Source of the DNA: Opacimonas sp040514355 | GTDB lineage: Bacteria; Pseudomonadota; Gammaproteobacteria; Enterobacterales; Alteromonadaceae | Length of the DNA: 56,814 nucleotides | Reading direction: 5' to 3' | Assembly: GCA_040514355.1 (NCBI GenBank) | Contig: JBEVCF010000137.1 | Location: forward strand, 1-56,814 | Shown: one piece after another, positions 8,850 to 17,372 of the stretch | Layout: each line of letters begins with the position of its first letter | How positions within the stretch are numbered: the stretch's first letter is position 1 | The notes under the pieces: generated by a model | Told to the model about the DNA's origin: nothing | The model's input: the letters and a program-made list of their open reading frames with translations, nothing else | Databases searched by the model: none | Made by a program: the position numbers and the translations under genes

Positions 8850-10271
8850 ATGAGTGAAATTAAGACGCAACTAGTCGTACTAGGTGCAGGCCCTGGCGGC
8901 TATTCTGCAGCTTTCCGTGCAGCGGATTTAGGGATTGACACCGTACTAGTTGATGCCCGTGCAACATTAGGTGGCGTATGTTTGAACGTGGGTTGTATTC
9001 CATCAAAAGCATTATTACACGTCGCGAAAGTCATCGATGAAGCAAAACATTTATCTAGCCATGGTGTATCGTTTGGCGAGCCACAAATCGATTTAGATAA
9101 AGTACGTGCGTGGAAAGACAGTGTGGTTAGCCAATTGACCAAAGGTCTTGGCGGTATGTCAAAAATGCGCAAAGTACAGCATGTCCAGGGTTACGGTAAA
9201 TTCACAGGTTCTAATACCCTAGAAGTGACAGGCGAACAAGGCACGACGACCATTCATTTTGAAAATGCGATTATTGCAGCAGGTTCAGAACCTGTTAGCT
9301 TGCCGTTTATCCCTGAAGACGACCGCGTAATTGACTCTACTGGGGCGCTGGAGATGAAAGACATCCCAGAAAAAATGCTGATTCTTGGCGGTGGTATTAT
9401 CGGTTTAGAAATGGGTACTGTGTATCACGCATTAGGTTCAAAAATTGATGTTGTTGAATTCTTGGATCAATTGATCCCAGCTGCTGATAAAGACATCATC
9501 AAAGTGTACATGAAGACCATCAAAAATAAGTTCAACACGATGCTAGAAACGAAAGTAACAGCAGTTGAAGCGAAGAAAGACGGTTTGTATGTGACGTTTG
9601 AAGGCAAAAAAGCGCCAGCAGAACCAGTGCGTTATGACAAGGTACTCGTGGCTGTTGGTCGTCGTCCAAATGGTGCTCTAATTGCCGCTGATGCAGCAGG
9701 TGTTGCCGTTGATGAGCGTGGCTTTATCTCGGTAGATAAGCAAATGCGTACCAACGTACCGCACATTTTTGCTATCGGTGACTTAGTGGGTCAACCTATG
9801 CTTGCTCACAAAGCTGTGCATGAGGGCCACGTTGCTGCAGAGGTCATCGCAGGTAAGAAACATTTCTTTGATCCGCGTTGTATTCCTTCGGTTGCTTACA
9901 CTGAGCCAGAAGTTGCTTGGGTGGGTTATACCGAGAAAGAAGCGAAGGCAGAAGGTATCAATTATGAAACAGCTTCTTTCCCATGGGCTGCATCTGGTCG
10001 TGCAATTGCGTCAGCTGCGACTGATGGTTTGACCAAAATGATTTTTGATAAAGACACTGGCCGTGTCATTGGTGGTGCGATCATCGGTACTAATGCAGGT
10101 GAAATGCTAGGTGAAATCGGCTTGGCGATCGAAATGGGGGCTGATGCAGAAGATTTAGCATTGACGATTCATGCTCACCCAACATTGAACGAATCGATTG
10201 GCTTAGCGGCAGAGGTGTTTGAAGGTAGTATTACTGATATGCCTAATCCGAAAGCGGTAAAGAAAAAATAA
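8850..10271 (+). CDS. lpdA: Dihydrolipoyl dehydrogenase (E3)
   Basis: FAD flavoenzyme that reoxidises dihydrolipoyl groups of pyruvate and 2-oxoglutarate dehydrogenases with NAD+. The 473 residues begin with the FAD Rossmann motif GAGPGGY (12-18), followed by the redox-active disulfide Cys44-Cys49 in GGVCLNVGCIPSK, the NAD motif GGGIIGLEMG, the second FAD motif IFAIGDL and the C-terminal His443/Glu448 pair in HAHPTLNE. A GAGG ribosome site precedes the ATG. A terminator closes the pdh locus. Confidence 0.97.
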   Translation: MSEIKTQLVVLGAGPGGYSAAFRAADLGIDTVLVDARATLGGVCLNVGCIPSKALLHVAKVIDEAKHLSSHGVSFGEPQIDLDKVRAWKDSVVSQLTKGLGGMSKMRKVQHVQGYGKFTGSNTLEVTGEQGTTTIHFENAIIAAGSEPVSLPFIPEDDRVIDSTGALEMKDIPEKMLILGGGIIGLEMGTVYHALGSKIDVVEFLDQLIPAADKDIIKVYMKTIKNKFNTMLETKVTAVEAKKDGLYVTFEGKKAPAEPVRYDKVLVAVGRRPNGALIAADAAGVAVDERGFISVDKQMRTNVPHIFAIGDLVGQPMLAHKAVHEGHVAAEVIAGKKHFFDPRCIPSVAYTEPEVAWVGYTEKEAKAEGINYETASFPWAASGRAIASAATDGLTKMIFDKDTGRVIGGAIIGTNAGEMLGEIGLAIEMGADAEDLALTIHAHPTLNESIGLAAEVFEGSITDMPNPKAVKKK

Positions 10272-10293
10272 CCATTATTTTTTCATAGAAAAG

Positions 10294-10324
10294 ACCAGTA
10301 GTGACTAGCTACTGGTTTTTTTTT
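10294..10324 (+). terminator. Terminator of the pdh operon
   Basis: Arms ACCAGTAG (10294-10301) and CTACTGGT (10309-10316) around a 7-base loop, then nine T (10316-10324). Strong intrinsic terminator after lpd. Confidence 0.85.
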
Positions 10325-10385
10325 GTTATATTAATAGGGAGTGTCATTGATACCTATATCTAGCGAGAGGGAAGAGGAAAGCACA

Positions 10386-10631
10386 ATGCGTCAAATTGAA
10401 ATCTTTGAAGTTCCTAGTCCGTGCATTGGTGTATGTATTTCTGGCCCTAAAGGCTATTGTAAAGGCTGTTTTCGCTCGCGCGATGAACGCTTACACTGGT
10501 TATCAGTGGATGATAATACCAAAAAACAAATCAACGATGCGTGTATGCGCCGCAAACGTGCCTACCTCAGGCGACAGCAAACAACAGCGATAGAAAACGT
10601 TACCCCGACACAGCCTAGCCTATTTGACTAA
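10386..10631 (+). CDS. DUF1289 small cysteine-rich protein (YdhL-like)
   Basis: Eighty-one residues with four cysteines spaced C-x3-C-x7-C-x2-C (13, 17, 25, 28) in PSPCIGVCISGPKGYCKGC, the hallmark of DUF1289. These proteins are thought to bind a metal or Fe-S centre; no reaction is established. A basic stretch (RRKRAYLRRQQ) follows the cysteine part. The frame is open 15 codons upstream, but AGAGGAAAG lies just before the ATG at 10386 (MRQIEIFEV), which also begins the conserved region. It is separated from lpd by a terminator and from the next gene by about 80 bases. Confidence 0.83.
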   Translation: MRQIEIFEVPSPCIGVCISGPKGYCKGCFRSRDERLHWLSVDDNTKKQINDACMRRKRAYLRRQQTTAIENVTPTQPSLFD

Positions 10632-10710
10632 ATATATGTAGATATGGCTTTTTTAAGCAACCTAGGGATGTAGTGCTATACTATGCAAAAGCCCGTTGGT
10701 CGTAGGTATT

Positions 10711-11526
10711 ATGCGTTGTAGCCCTTATGTCGTTTTTGCCGAAGATGTTTACTCACTGCCCCCAATTGCAGTGCAGTTGCGTGCGCTACTCGATGACACC
10801 TCAACTGATGTGGCAGATATCGCTATGCTGCTCAGTATCGACCCTATGTTAACAAGTCAATTATTGGGGTTGGTTAACAGTTCTCTGTTTTGTTTGACTG
10901 ATTACATTGACAATATTGCCCGGGCCATTTCCGTTATCGGGGGAGAGGCTATTTATCATCTCGTGATAGCTCAAACCGCAAAACAAGCGATGCTTGCTCA
11001 TAGCAATGACTGTATTGATAGCAAACGACATTGGCATAAGTCCGTTTTAACAGGTTTATTAGCAAAACGTTTAGCGAAATCTCATGTACAGGGCCTAGAG
11101 CGTTTTTTTCTGCTGGGTATTTTGTATCATCTAGGGGAAATGGTGGTGGCACGGCATACCCCCGTTCTCTATAGTCAATATTCAATGGAACAACAGTGTG
11201 TTGAACCGTGGGAGAAACAAATCGTGGTATTTGGCTTTGATTTCGCGCTTTGTAGTGGAGCTATACTAAAGGCTTGGGGTTTGCATGAACCGTTTTTTGC
11301 GCCATTAATGAATGTGCATGATCTTAGTCAAACACACAAGCCTTTGGCTGAAAAACTCCTCTGTCAGGCGCAAGCTATCCAATGGTGTTTGGTAGATTGC
11401 GTACAGCCTGAACAATCTTTTAATAAAAGTAGTTCTTTGGTTGAATTGTCGTTAGAATATAATGAATTAAAGGCGCTATATGCATTAGCAAATCATGAAG
11501 CTGATGACATAGCCACATTGTTTTAA
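10711..11526 (+). CDS. HDOD-domain protein
   Basis: A 271-residue protein whose first two thirds fit the HDOD domain, a non-hydrolytic relative of HD phosphohydrolases found in signalling proteins. Visible marks are LPPIAVQLRALLDD, the helix pair with DPMLTSQLLGLVNS, and ARAISVIGGEAIYHLV. It is one domain alone, with no receiver, GGDEF or EAL part. Start choice is uncertain: ATG 10711 has a weak GTAGG before it and an in-frame TTG at 10696 would add five residues. Function in this organism is unknown; such proteins often act in motility, virulence or c-di-GMP circuits. Confidence 0.72.
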   Translation: MRCSPYVVFAEDVYSLPPIAVQLRALLDDTSTDVADIAMLLSIDPMLTSQLLGLVNSSLFCLTDYIDNIARAISVIGGEAIYHLVIAQTAKQAMLAHSNDCIDSKRHWHKSVLTGLLAKRLAKSHVQGLERFFLLGILYHLGEMVVARHTPVLYSQYSMEQQCVEPWEKQIVVFGFDFALCSGAILKAWGLHEPFFAPLMNVHDLSQTHKPLAEKLLCQAQAIQWCLVDCVQPEQSFNKSSSLVELSLEYNELKALYALANHEADDIATLF

Positions 11527-11561
11527 CCTATCCCTCCTTAATTGATCCAAAAGGACTTTGA

Positions 11562-12329
11562 ATGACTTCTACGTATTTTGCATTGAGCAAAAAGTTAGCA
11601 TTTGGCCTAGTATTACTCACCGCGTTTCTCAGTACCCCGTCCTATGCTGCAAAAGCAACTAAACCCTATTCAATGGATGGTGAGTTTGGCTTTATCCTTA
11701 CTACAGGTAATACCGAAACAACCTCGATTTCAGCCGGTATCAAGGGAACACAAGAATTGGCTGACTGGAGCAATGAATACACGCTTGAGGGTTTGTACAA
11801 ACAAGACGAAGTATCTGTGGGCGACAGTATGCGTCGAGAAACAACAGCACAAAAGTTATTTTTATCTGGGCAAGGCAATTACAAATTGAATAATCCCAAG
11901 CAACGTTTGTTTGTGTTCTCATCGTATGAAGACGACCGTTTTTCCAGCTTTAAATATCAAGCGACGGTGGCATTGGGTTGGAACCAACAACTGATTGAAG
12001 ACAACGTTCAAAAATTTAATTATTCGGTCGGTCCAGGTTATAGCTTTGCGCAAGACCAAATGGGCAAAAGCTTAAATTCACTCATTGTGCGTGCTGCCTT
12101 GGATTATAGTTATAAATTATCTGAAAATGCGCGTATTACTCAAACATTGTCCACTGAATACGGTGAAGATAATACGAAGTCGCGTTCTAAAACATCCGTG
12201 ATTGCTCAGCTAACCAACGGTTTATCCATGAAAGTATCACTTAAACTTGATCATAACTCAGATGTTGAACCGGGCACCGAAAAGCTAGACACGGAAACGT
12301 CGGTGACATTGGTGTATAGCTTTTTCTAA
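11562..12329 (+). CDS. DUF481 outer-membrane beta-barrel protein (YdiY-like)
   Basis: The 255-residue product has a signal peptide (Lys-Lys then a hydrophobic stretch, likely cut after the SYA of STPSYAA, about residue 29). The mature part alternates polar and hydrophobic residues in amphipathic strands and ends in VYSFF, the aromatic terminal residue expected of BAM-inserted barrels. The block GEFGFILTTGNTETTSISAG is typical of DUF481 proteins, sometimes labelled salt-induced outer-membrane protein. Its cargo or function is not known. Convergent with serA across a shared terminator. Confidence 0.82.
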   Translation: MTSTYFALSKKLAFGLVLLTAFLSTPSYAAKATKPYSMDGEFGFILTTGNTETTSISAGIKGTQELADWSNEYTLEGLYKQDEVSVGDSMRRETTAQKLFLSGQGNYKLNNPKQRLFVFSSYEDDRFSSFKYQATVALGWNQQLIEDNVQKFNYSVGPGYSFAQDQMGKSLNSLIVRAALDYSYKLSENARITQTLSTEYGEDNTKSRSKTSVIAQLTNGLSMKVSLKLDHNSDVEPGTEKLDTETSVTLVYSFF

Positions 12330-12392
12330 GTCAAAGCCATAAACCGTTAAGAATTTGTCTGATAGTGATGCAACATTGCTTACTATACAGAC

Positions 12393-12420
12393 AAAAAACG
12401 CTCCTAAGGAGCGTTTTTTT
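12393..12420. terminator. Bidirectional terminator between DUF481 gene and serA
   Basis: The arms AACGCTCC and GGAGCGTT flank a TAA loop. A run of A on the left and of T on the right serves both converging transcripts. Confidence 0.85.
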
Positions 12421-12454
12421 ATTGTGTTGTAACGGTTACAAAGACCAAACTAAA

Positions 12455-13684
12455 TTAGTGCAAAATACGTGTCTTTATCGTACCTTTGATACCATTCAAT
12501 TGGGTAAACGCATCTTCAGCGCGGTCAGTTTCAACCTCTAACACAACATAACCGATGTTTTCGTTCGTTTGTAAGTATTGCGCTGCAATATTGATATTTT
12601 GTTCTGCAAATGCCTGGTTAATCTGTGTTAATACACCTGGCGCGTTTTGGTGGATGTGTAACAAACGCGAATGATTAGCATGTCCAGGGAGTGATACCTC
12701 TGGGAAGTTCACAGCAGAAAGCGTTGAACCGTTATCAGAGTATTTAGCAAGTTTTCCTGCAACTTCAATACCGATATTCTCTTGTGCTTCTTGTGTGCTA
12801 CCACCCACATGAGGCGTCAAGATGACATTGTCAAAACGACGCAATGGTGATTCAAACTCCTCTTGGTTTGATTTTGGTTCAACCGGGAATACATCCACCG
12901 CTGCGCCATTTAATTTACCTGATTCCAATGCTGCTTCAAGGGCTGGAATATCGATTACAGTCCCACGTGCCGCATTAATCAAAATTGCTCCGTCTTTCAT
13001 CGCAGCTAATTCCTCGGCACCAATCATATTTTGTGTATCAGTCGTTTCTGGCACGTGTAGAGACACGACATCTGATGTGTTGAGTAGTTGCTTGAGTGTT
13101 TTGATCTGCATAGCATTTCCTAACACCAATTTATCTTCGATATCATAAAATTGGACACGCATACCTAAGTGCTCAGCCAAAATACTCAACTGGGTACCGA
13201 TATGTCCGTAACCAATGATCCCCAACGTTTTACCACGTGCTTCATAAGAGCCAACCGCACTTTTTTCCCATTCGCCGCGATGCGCTTTGGCATTTTTAGA
13301 AGGAATACCGCGTAACAGTAAAATTAACATACCCAATACTAATTCAGCCACTGAGCGGGTATTAGAAAACGGTGCGTTAAATACTGGGATCCCACGGATT
13401 TGAGTAGCGTGCAAGTCAACCTGATTAGTGCCGATACAAAAGCAGCCCACTGCGATAAGTTTAGGAGCATGCGCCACGACATTTTCAGTAATTTGAGTAC
13501 GTGAACGTATACCAATGAAATGTACGTCCTTAACTTTTTCAATCAATTCATCTTCCGGAAGGGATGTCTTGAGATATTCGATGTTGTAATAACCATTGTT
13601 CTCGAGTGTTGTGACGGCACTTTGGTGCACACCTTCAAGCAATAAAATCTTGATTTTATCTTTAGGAAGAGAAACCTTACTCAT
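12455..13684 (-). CDS. serA: D-3-phosphoglycerate dehydrogenase
   Basis: First step of serine synthesis: oxidises 3-phosphoglycerate to phosphohydroxypyruvate with NAD+. The 409 residues (E. coli 410) hold the split substrate domain, the NAD Rossmann motif GYGHIG, the catalytic His in TPHVGGST, and a C-terminal ACT domain (from about 338, HIHQNAPGVL) that in the E. coli enzyme binds serine for feedback inhibition. Start MSKVSLPKDKIK agrees with E. coli; the ribosome site is weak. A MetJ-like box pair lies 30-45 bases upstream. Downstream of rpiA on the same strand, as in enterobacteria. Confidence 0.96.
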   Translation of the reverse strand: MSKVSLPKDKIKILLLEGVHQSAVTTLENNGYYNIEYLKTSLPEDELIEKVKDVHFIGIRSRTQITENVVAHAPKLIAVGCFCIGTNQVDLHATQIRGIPVFNAPFSNTRSVAELVLGMLILLLRGIPSKNAKAHRGEWEKSAVGSYEARGKTLGIIGYGHIGTQLSILAEHLGMRVQFYDIEDKLVLGNAMQIKTLKQLLNTSDVVSLHVPETTDTQNMIGAEELAAMKDGAILINAARGTVIDIPALEAALESGKLNGAAVDVFPVEPKSNQEEFESPLRRFDNVILTPHVGGSTQEAQENIGIEVAGKLAKYSDNGSTLSAVNFPEVSLPGHANHSRLLHIHQNAPGVLTQINQAFAEQNINIAAQYLQTNENIGYVVLEVETDRAEDAFTQLNGIKGTIKTRILH

Positions 13685-13713
13685 GGGGATTTGTTACCTA
13701 TATGTAAAAATTA

Positions 13714-13729
13714 GGACATCTAGACGTCT
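13714..13729 (-). promoter_or_regulatory. Candidate MetJ operator (two met boxes) upstream of serA
   Basis: A perfect consensus met box AGACGTCT (13722-13729) directly abuts a 6-of-8 match GGACATCT (13714-13721), the head-to-tail arrangement MetJ needs. The pair sits 30-45 bases before the serA ATG, in the promoter region. The sequence match is certain; MetJ control of serA is inferred. Confidence 0.5.
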
Positions 13730-13813
13730 AAACTATTAATTTAACAAAAATCCCTTTTTGTGAATAGTCTTTTTTAGTCTTAGTTATGGGTTGATGATGT
13801 ATCCACCCTGTGT

Positions 13814-14470
13814 TTATTTGATCGTAGTCACGCCTGTTTCGTCGCCAACTAAAACAATATCTGCTCCGCGGTGTGCAAACAACCCATTGGTGACGACACC
13901 AACAATACTATTGATGTCAGTTTCGAGTTGTCGCGGATCGAGTATTTCTAAATTATGTACGTCAAGGATGACATTGCCATTGTCTGTGATTACGCCTTCG
14001 CGATAGACTGGATCTCCGCCGAGTTTTACCAGCTGTCGAGCTACGTAAGACCGAGCCATAGGTATCACTTCCACAGGGAGAGGGAATGTACCTAATACAC
14101 CCACTTGCTTCGTATCATCGATGATACAGATAAATTGTTTGGCTACCGCTGCGACAATTTTTTCGCGTGTGAGGGCCGCTCCACCGCCTTTGATCATGTG
14201 TTTATGTGCGGTGATTTCATCCGCACCATCGACGTAAATATCAAAGCTGTCCACTGAGTTTAGATCAAACACTTCAATACCCAAAGCCTCGAGTTGTTTG
14301 GTCGAGGCGTCTGAACTGGAAACTGCCCCCTCAATCAAGTGCTTTTTAGTCGCCAGGGCCTCAATGAAGTAATTAACAGTAGAGCCAGTGCCAACACCCA
14401 CGATGGCATCATTTTGAACATAGGCTAAGGCCGCTTGTGCAGCAGCGCGCTTTTTATCATCTTGGGTCAT
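13814..14470 (-). CDS. rpiA: Ribose-5-phosphate isomerase A
   Basis: Interconverts ribose 5-phosphate and ribulose 5-phosphate in the non-oxidative pentose pathway. The 218 residues (E. coli 219) contain the phosphate-binding GTGSTVNYF, the catalytic-region DGADEI and KGGGAALTREKIVA. Between fau (41 bases upstream) and serA. The neighbouring nucleoside hydrolase and ribokinase would deliver its substrate. Confidence 0.96.
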   Translation of the reverse strand: MTQDDKKRAAAQAALAYVQNDAIVGVGTGSTVNYFIEALATKKHLIEGAVSSSDASTKQLEALGIEVFDLNSVDSFDIYVDGADEITAHKHMIKGGGAALTREKIVAAVAKQFICIIDDTKQVGVLGTFPLPVEVIPMARSYVARQLVKLGGDPVYREGVITDNGNVILDVHNLEILDPRQLETDINSIVGVVTNGLFAHRGADIVLVGDETGVTTIK

Positions 14471-14511
14471 GGATGTCTCATTGCAATTGAATTTTATGTC
14501 TAGATTGTAGC

Positions 14512-15132
14512 TTATTTTGCCTTGGCTGAAAGTATATTTTTATCAGTGATAATGTAATCCATTGGTATATCCCAACTTGCTTGTGTTAATTGCGTCACAG
14601 CCTGGCAGGCGTGAGCAACGCCGATAAACCATGGACGTGAGGTAGTATCAGGGGAGCGAGACTTATCTGGCGTCGAGAAATGCTGGATCTTCGCTAAGGT
14701 GCGATCATAAAATCCGCCGCCCATCCCCATGCGGTTGCCCGCTTCATCAAAACCAACTAACGGAATGAAAAGTATATCAACAGATGAAATGGCAGACGTG
14801 TTTTGGGGGGTAAACACCGGTTCAGCTATACCAAAGCGATTGGTGGTCATCGGTGTTGTAGGAGTATAGTGCATAAATAACAACTCACCCTTACGCTTTG
14901 GGTCCAAAACGGGGAGCACGACCTGCTTATTGGCTTGCCAGGCTGCGTGTATCAGTGGTTGAGGGTCAATTTCGCCATCAAATGCAATGTATGCTGAAAT
15001 TGTATGACTAGTCTGCCACATGGTCGTACGGGTGCAGCGCTCAACTAAATTCATACTCGCCTGGTGCTGCGCCGTGACAGTGAGCGCACGTCGACGAGCA
15101 CGTAAGGTTTGGCGGAGTGTGTTATTTGGCAT
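14512..15132 (-). CDS. fau: 5-formyltetrahydrofolate cyclo-ligase
   Basis: ATP-dependent conversion of 5-formyl-THF to 5,10-methenyl-THF, returning stored folate to one-carbon metabolism. The 206 residues show the basic N-terminal helix (RQTLRARRRAL) and the ATP-site block GNRMGMGGGFYDRTL near residue 130. In most gammaproteobacteria fau directly follows the 6S RNA gene; here two nucleoside genes lie between, and fau overlaps the nucleoside hydrolase by 11 bases, so it is now translated from their message. Confidence 0.93.
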   Translation of the reverse strand: MPNNTLRQTLRARRRALTVTAQHQASMNLVERCTRTTMWQTSHTISAYIAFDGEIDPQPLIHAAWQANKQVVLPVLDPKRKGELLFMHYTPTTPMTTNRFGIAEPVFTPQNTSAISSVDILFIPLVGFDEAGNRMGMGGGFYDRTLAKIQHFSTPDKSRSPDTTSRPWFIGVAHACQAVTQLTQASWDIPMDYIITDKNILSAKAK

Positions 15133-16069
15133 AGGTTTCGATGAATAATCGGGTTAATGCGTCGTGATCAACCTCCGTTGCGATTTGTATTTGTGGCGCA
15201 TCAAGCCAAAGAGGACTCATCGTTGAGCCAGCAGGGGCAATTGTTGTTTGGCCGCGGTCCAATTCGCCGGTCCCAATCCGCACATGTCCTTGGGTGAACT
15301 GAAATAATGTGGGCTGGATTAAATATGCAAGCGGGAATGCATCGTGGAAGTAACACACGCGTTCATCTAGTCCCTGAGAATAAAAGTCCATATAGAACTG
15401 AGCAGATTCACGTACAAATCCACCTAAAACAGGGTTTTGCTCAGCTAAGATATCCACAAAATTAGGGGCAAAGGGGATGTCGTATGTTACATCTAAGCCA
15501 AACATATAAATTGGCCATGATGCACTGAATACTTTATCTGCCGCATGGGCATCATTCCAAATATTCGCTTCTGCGAGTGGCGTCACATTACCTTTAACAA
15601 ATGCGGCGCCGCCCATGATGCAGACTTGTTTGACATACTTGGGCAAGTCGGGTTCTAAGTGTAAGGCTAATGCTAGATTACCCAAGGGACCCACGGCAAC
15701 GAGAGTGACTTCACCTGGGTGGGCTTTGACGGTGTCCACGATAAATTGTGCCGCAGGTCTTGGGTCAAGTGTATGCACAGGGTCGGCAACAGCAATATCC
15801 CCAAACCCATTATCGCCATGTACAAAATGGGCATAGGTTGATTCAGGTCCTACCCAGGGCATAGCGACACCTTTGGTGACGGGCACAGTTTGTTTCGCTA
15901 GATCACATAACCGCAAGGCATTGTCGGCTGCCATTGCAACGGGGACATTACCATAAACCGTGGTGAGGCCAAGTACCTCAATTTCTGGTGCTTGGAATGC
16001 GAAGAAAATGGCCATGGCATCATCGATACCTGGGTCAGTGTCGAGAATGATCTTGTGTGGCTGACGCAT
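15122..16069 (-). CDS. Inosine-uridine-preferring nucleoside hydrolase
   Basis: Hydrolyses ribonucleosides to free base and ribose. The 315-residue product has the calcium-binding signature DTDPGIDDAMA near residue 10, the VYGN loop, and the late FHDAFPLAYL motif carrying the last metal Asp. Which nucleosides it takes cannot be told from sequence (RihA/B/C and IunH types look alike). The frame also offers a TTG one codon earlier; ATG 16069 has AAGGA seven bases before it. It follows rbsK by four bases, so the ribose released can be phosphorylated at once. Confidence 0.92.
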   Translation of the reverse strand: MRQPHKIILDTDPGIDDAMAIFFAFQAPEIEVLGLTTVYGNVPVAMAADNALRLCDLAKQTVPVTKGVAMPWVGPESTYAHFVHGDNGFGDIAVADPVHTLDPRPAAQFIVDTVKAHPGEVTLVAVGPLGNLALALHLEPDLPKYVKQVCIMGGAAFVKGNVTPLAEANIWNDAHAADKVFSASWPIYMFGLDVTYDIPFAPNFVDILAEQNPVLGGFVRESAQFYMDFYSQGLDERVCYFHDAFPLAYLIQPTLFQFTQGHVRIGTGELDRGQTTIAPAGSTMSPLWLDAPQIQIATEVDHDALTRLFIETYAK

Positions 16070-16073
16070 CAAT

Positions 16074-16967
16074 TTATCCTTGTTCGGCTAAAAAAGTACT
16101 GACTTGTGTCATTGTCGGTATCGATTGGGCTGCACCAGTTTTGGTCACGGCAAGTGCTGACGCAGCGCATGCGTAACGCAGCGCAGATTCGACCTCACAA
16201 CTGGTTTGATAGTGGGCTAGGAAAAACCCAATAAACGTATCCCCAGCGGCGGTTGTATCTACCGCATCTACTACAAAAGCAGGCATAAACACCGTTTCTT
16301 CTCCGGCAAACCATTTTGCGCCTGCTTTACCTTGCGTAATGATGACAGCGCCATGTGCAAAGTGGTGACGAAAAAAGGCCTCAATAGCAGCGTTGTCCGT
16401 TTGCTCAGATAACTCAGCGGCCTCTACTTCGTTAACTATAAGGAGATCGATGAGAGTAAAATCTAAACGCTTGATGTTAGCTGTCATTGGAGCAGGGTTA
16501 AAGGCGACGTTTAAACCTTTGGCTTTGGCTTGTTGTAATATTTCTTCGATGCCCGTCGTCTCATTTTGTAATAATACCCAGTCGTCGTCATGAGCATCTG
16601 CTAATGCGTTGGAGATATCTTGTTCATTGATATCTCGATTGGCGCCACCAAATAGAAAAATGGCATTTTCGCCATTCGGTGTGACCTGGATGATCGCATG
16701 ACCTGATGGCGTATCAGTGCAACGAATAAAGCGACCATTGATCCCATATTTAATCATGGCTTGCTTGAATTGAGCATCCTGTTGATGAATACAGCCGACA
16801 TGTCGTACTTCAGCACCTGCATTCGCCAAAGCAATGGATTGATTCGCGCCTTTACCACCCAGTAGAACTTGGTAGGAAGTCGTGTCCAAGGTCTCACCGG
16901 GTTGCACAAAATGAGGGACGTGATAAACGTGATCGATATTGATTGAACCAAAATTAATAATGGCCAT
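16074..16967 (-). CDS. rbsK: Ribokinase
   Basis: Phosphorylates ribose to ribose 5-phosphate; PfkB family. The 297 residues show the N-terminal sugar-binding part (FGSINIDHVYHVPHFVQPGE), the GGKGANQSIALANAG motif, and the C-terminal ATP/anion-hole motif DTTAAGDTFIGFF with the catalytic Asp. No ribose transporter or RbsR is beside it, and the next gene is a nucleoside hydrolase, so its ribose probably comes from nucleosides. A TATAAT on the minus strand (17018-17013) could serve as its own -10; read-through from 6S RNA is also possible. Confidence 0.92.
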   Translation of the reverse strand: MAIINFGSINIDHVYHVPHFVQPGETLDTTSYQVLLGGKGANQSIALANAGAEVRHVGCIHQQDAQFKQAMIKYGINGRFIRCTDTPSGHAIIQVTPNGENAIFLFGGANRDINEQDISNALADAHDDDWVLLQNETTGIEEILQQAKAKGLNVAFNPAPMTANIKRLDFTLIDLLIVNEVEAAELSEQTDNAAIEAFFRHHFAHGAVIITQGKAGAKWFAGEETVFMPAFVVDAVDTTAAGDTFIGFFLAHYQTSCEVESALRYACAASALAVTKTGAAQSIPTMTQVSTFLAEQG

Positions 16968-17055
16968 AAATCGGTACCTGTCGTTTTTTTAGTTTTTTTT
17001 AGGGTGATTTTGATTATAAGTGATGCTGGGAAGAAATCTACTAGAAGTAAAGAAT

Positions 17056-17236
17056 GTCGCCCAAGATGCCGCAGTTCATAATTCGCCCGAACGCCGAAAT
17101 GTTCAGGGCGGGAGTATCATCACTACCGTAGGCTTCTCAATACGGGTTGAGCTTGCGCAATAGCAGTAGAGTCAACTTCCTAAGTTTAAAGCATCGGCCA
17201 GGGACATGTATGAACAGGCAAACACCTCAGGAGACT
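17056..17236 (-). ncRNA. ssrS: 6S RNA
   Basis: About 180 nt (E. coli 184) that fold into a long rod mimicking an open promoter and bind sigma-70 RNA polymerase. On the minus strand the ends CCTGAGGTGT (17231-17222) and GCATCTTGGG (17069-17060) pair over 10 positions as the closing helix. Inside are family landmarks in the right order: TCCCTGGCCGATG on the 5' side, GAGAAGCCTACGG on the 3' side, and CTGCGGCATC before the end. Location between ygfB (divergent) and fau matches the conserved ssrS site, although rbsK and a nucleoside hydrolase intervene. End points are approximate. Confidence 0.88.
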
Positions 17237-17243
17237 GTTGATT

Positions 17244-17271
17244 AGCATACCAAACTGAGTATTCGTGTCTA
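17244..17271 (-). promoter_or_regulatory. Promoter of 6S RNA
   Basis: On the minus strand TAGACA (17271-17266), 16 bases, then TATGCT (17249-17244) preceded by TGG, an extended -10. Predicted start is about 17237, matching the 5' end derived from the RNA structure. Confidence 0.6.
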
Positions 17272-17372
17272 GCGATTTCAGATGAAAATACTGTGTTTTG
17301 TTCGGGCATTTTTGTACGATTTTTGCTAGTCTATGACGAAAGGATTAGGCCTTTAAGTAACAGAGAAAATTT

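Noticed and set aside
17237..17372. zapA between ygfB and ssrS
   Set aside because: The gap is too short and has no reading frame of that kind.
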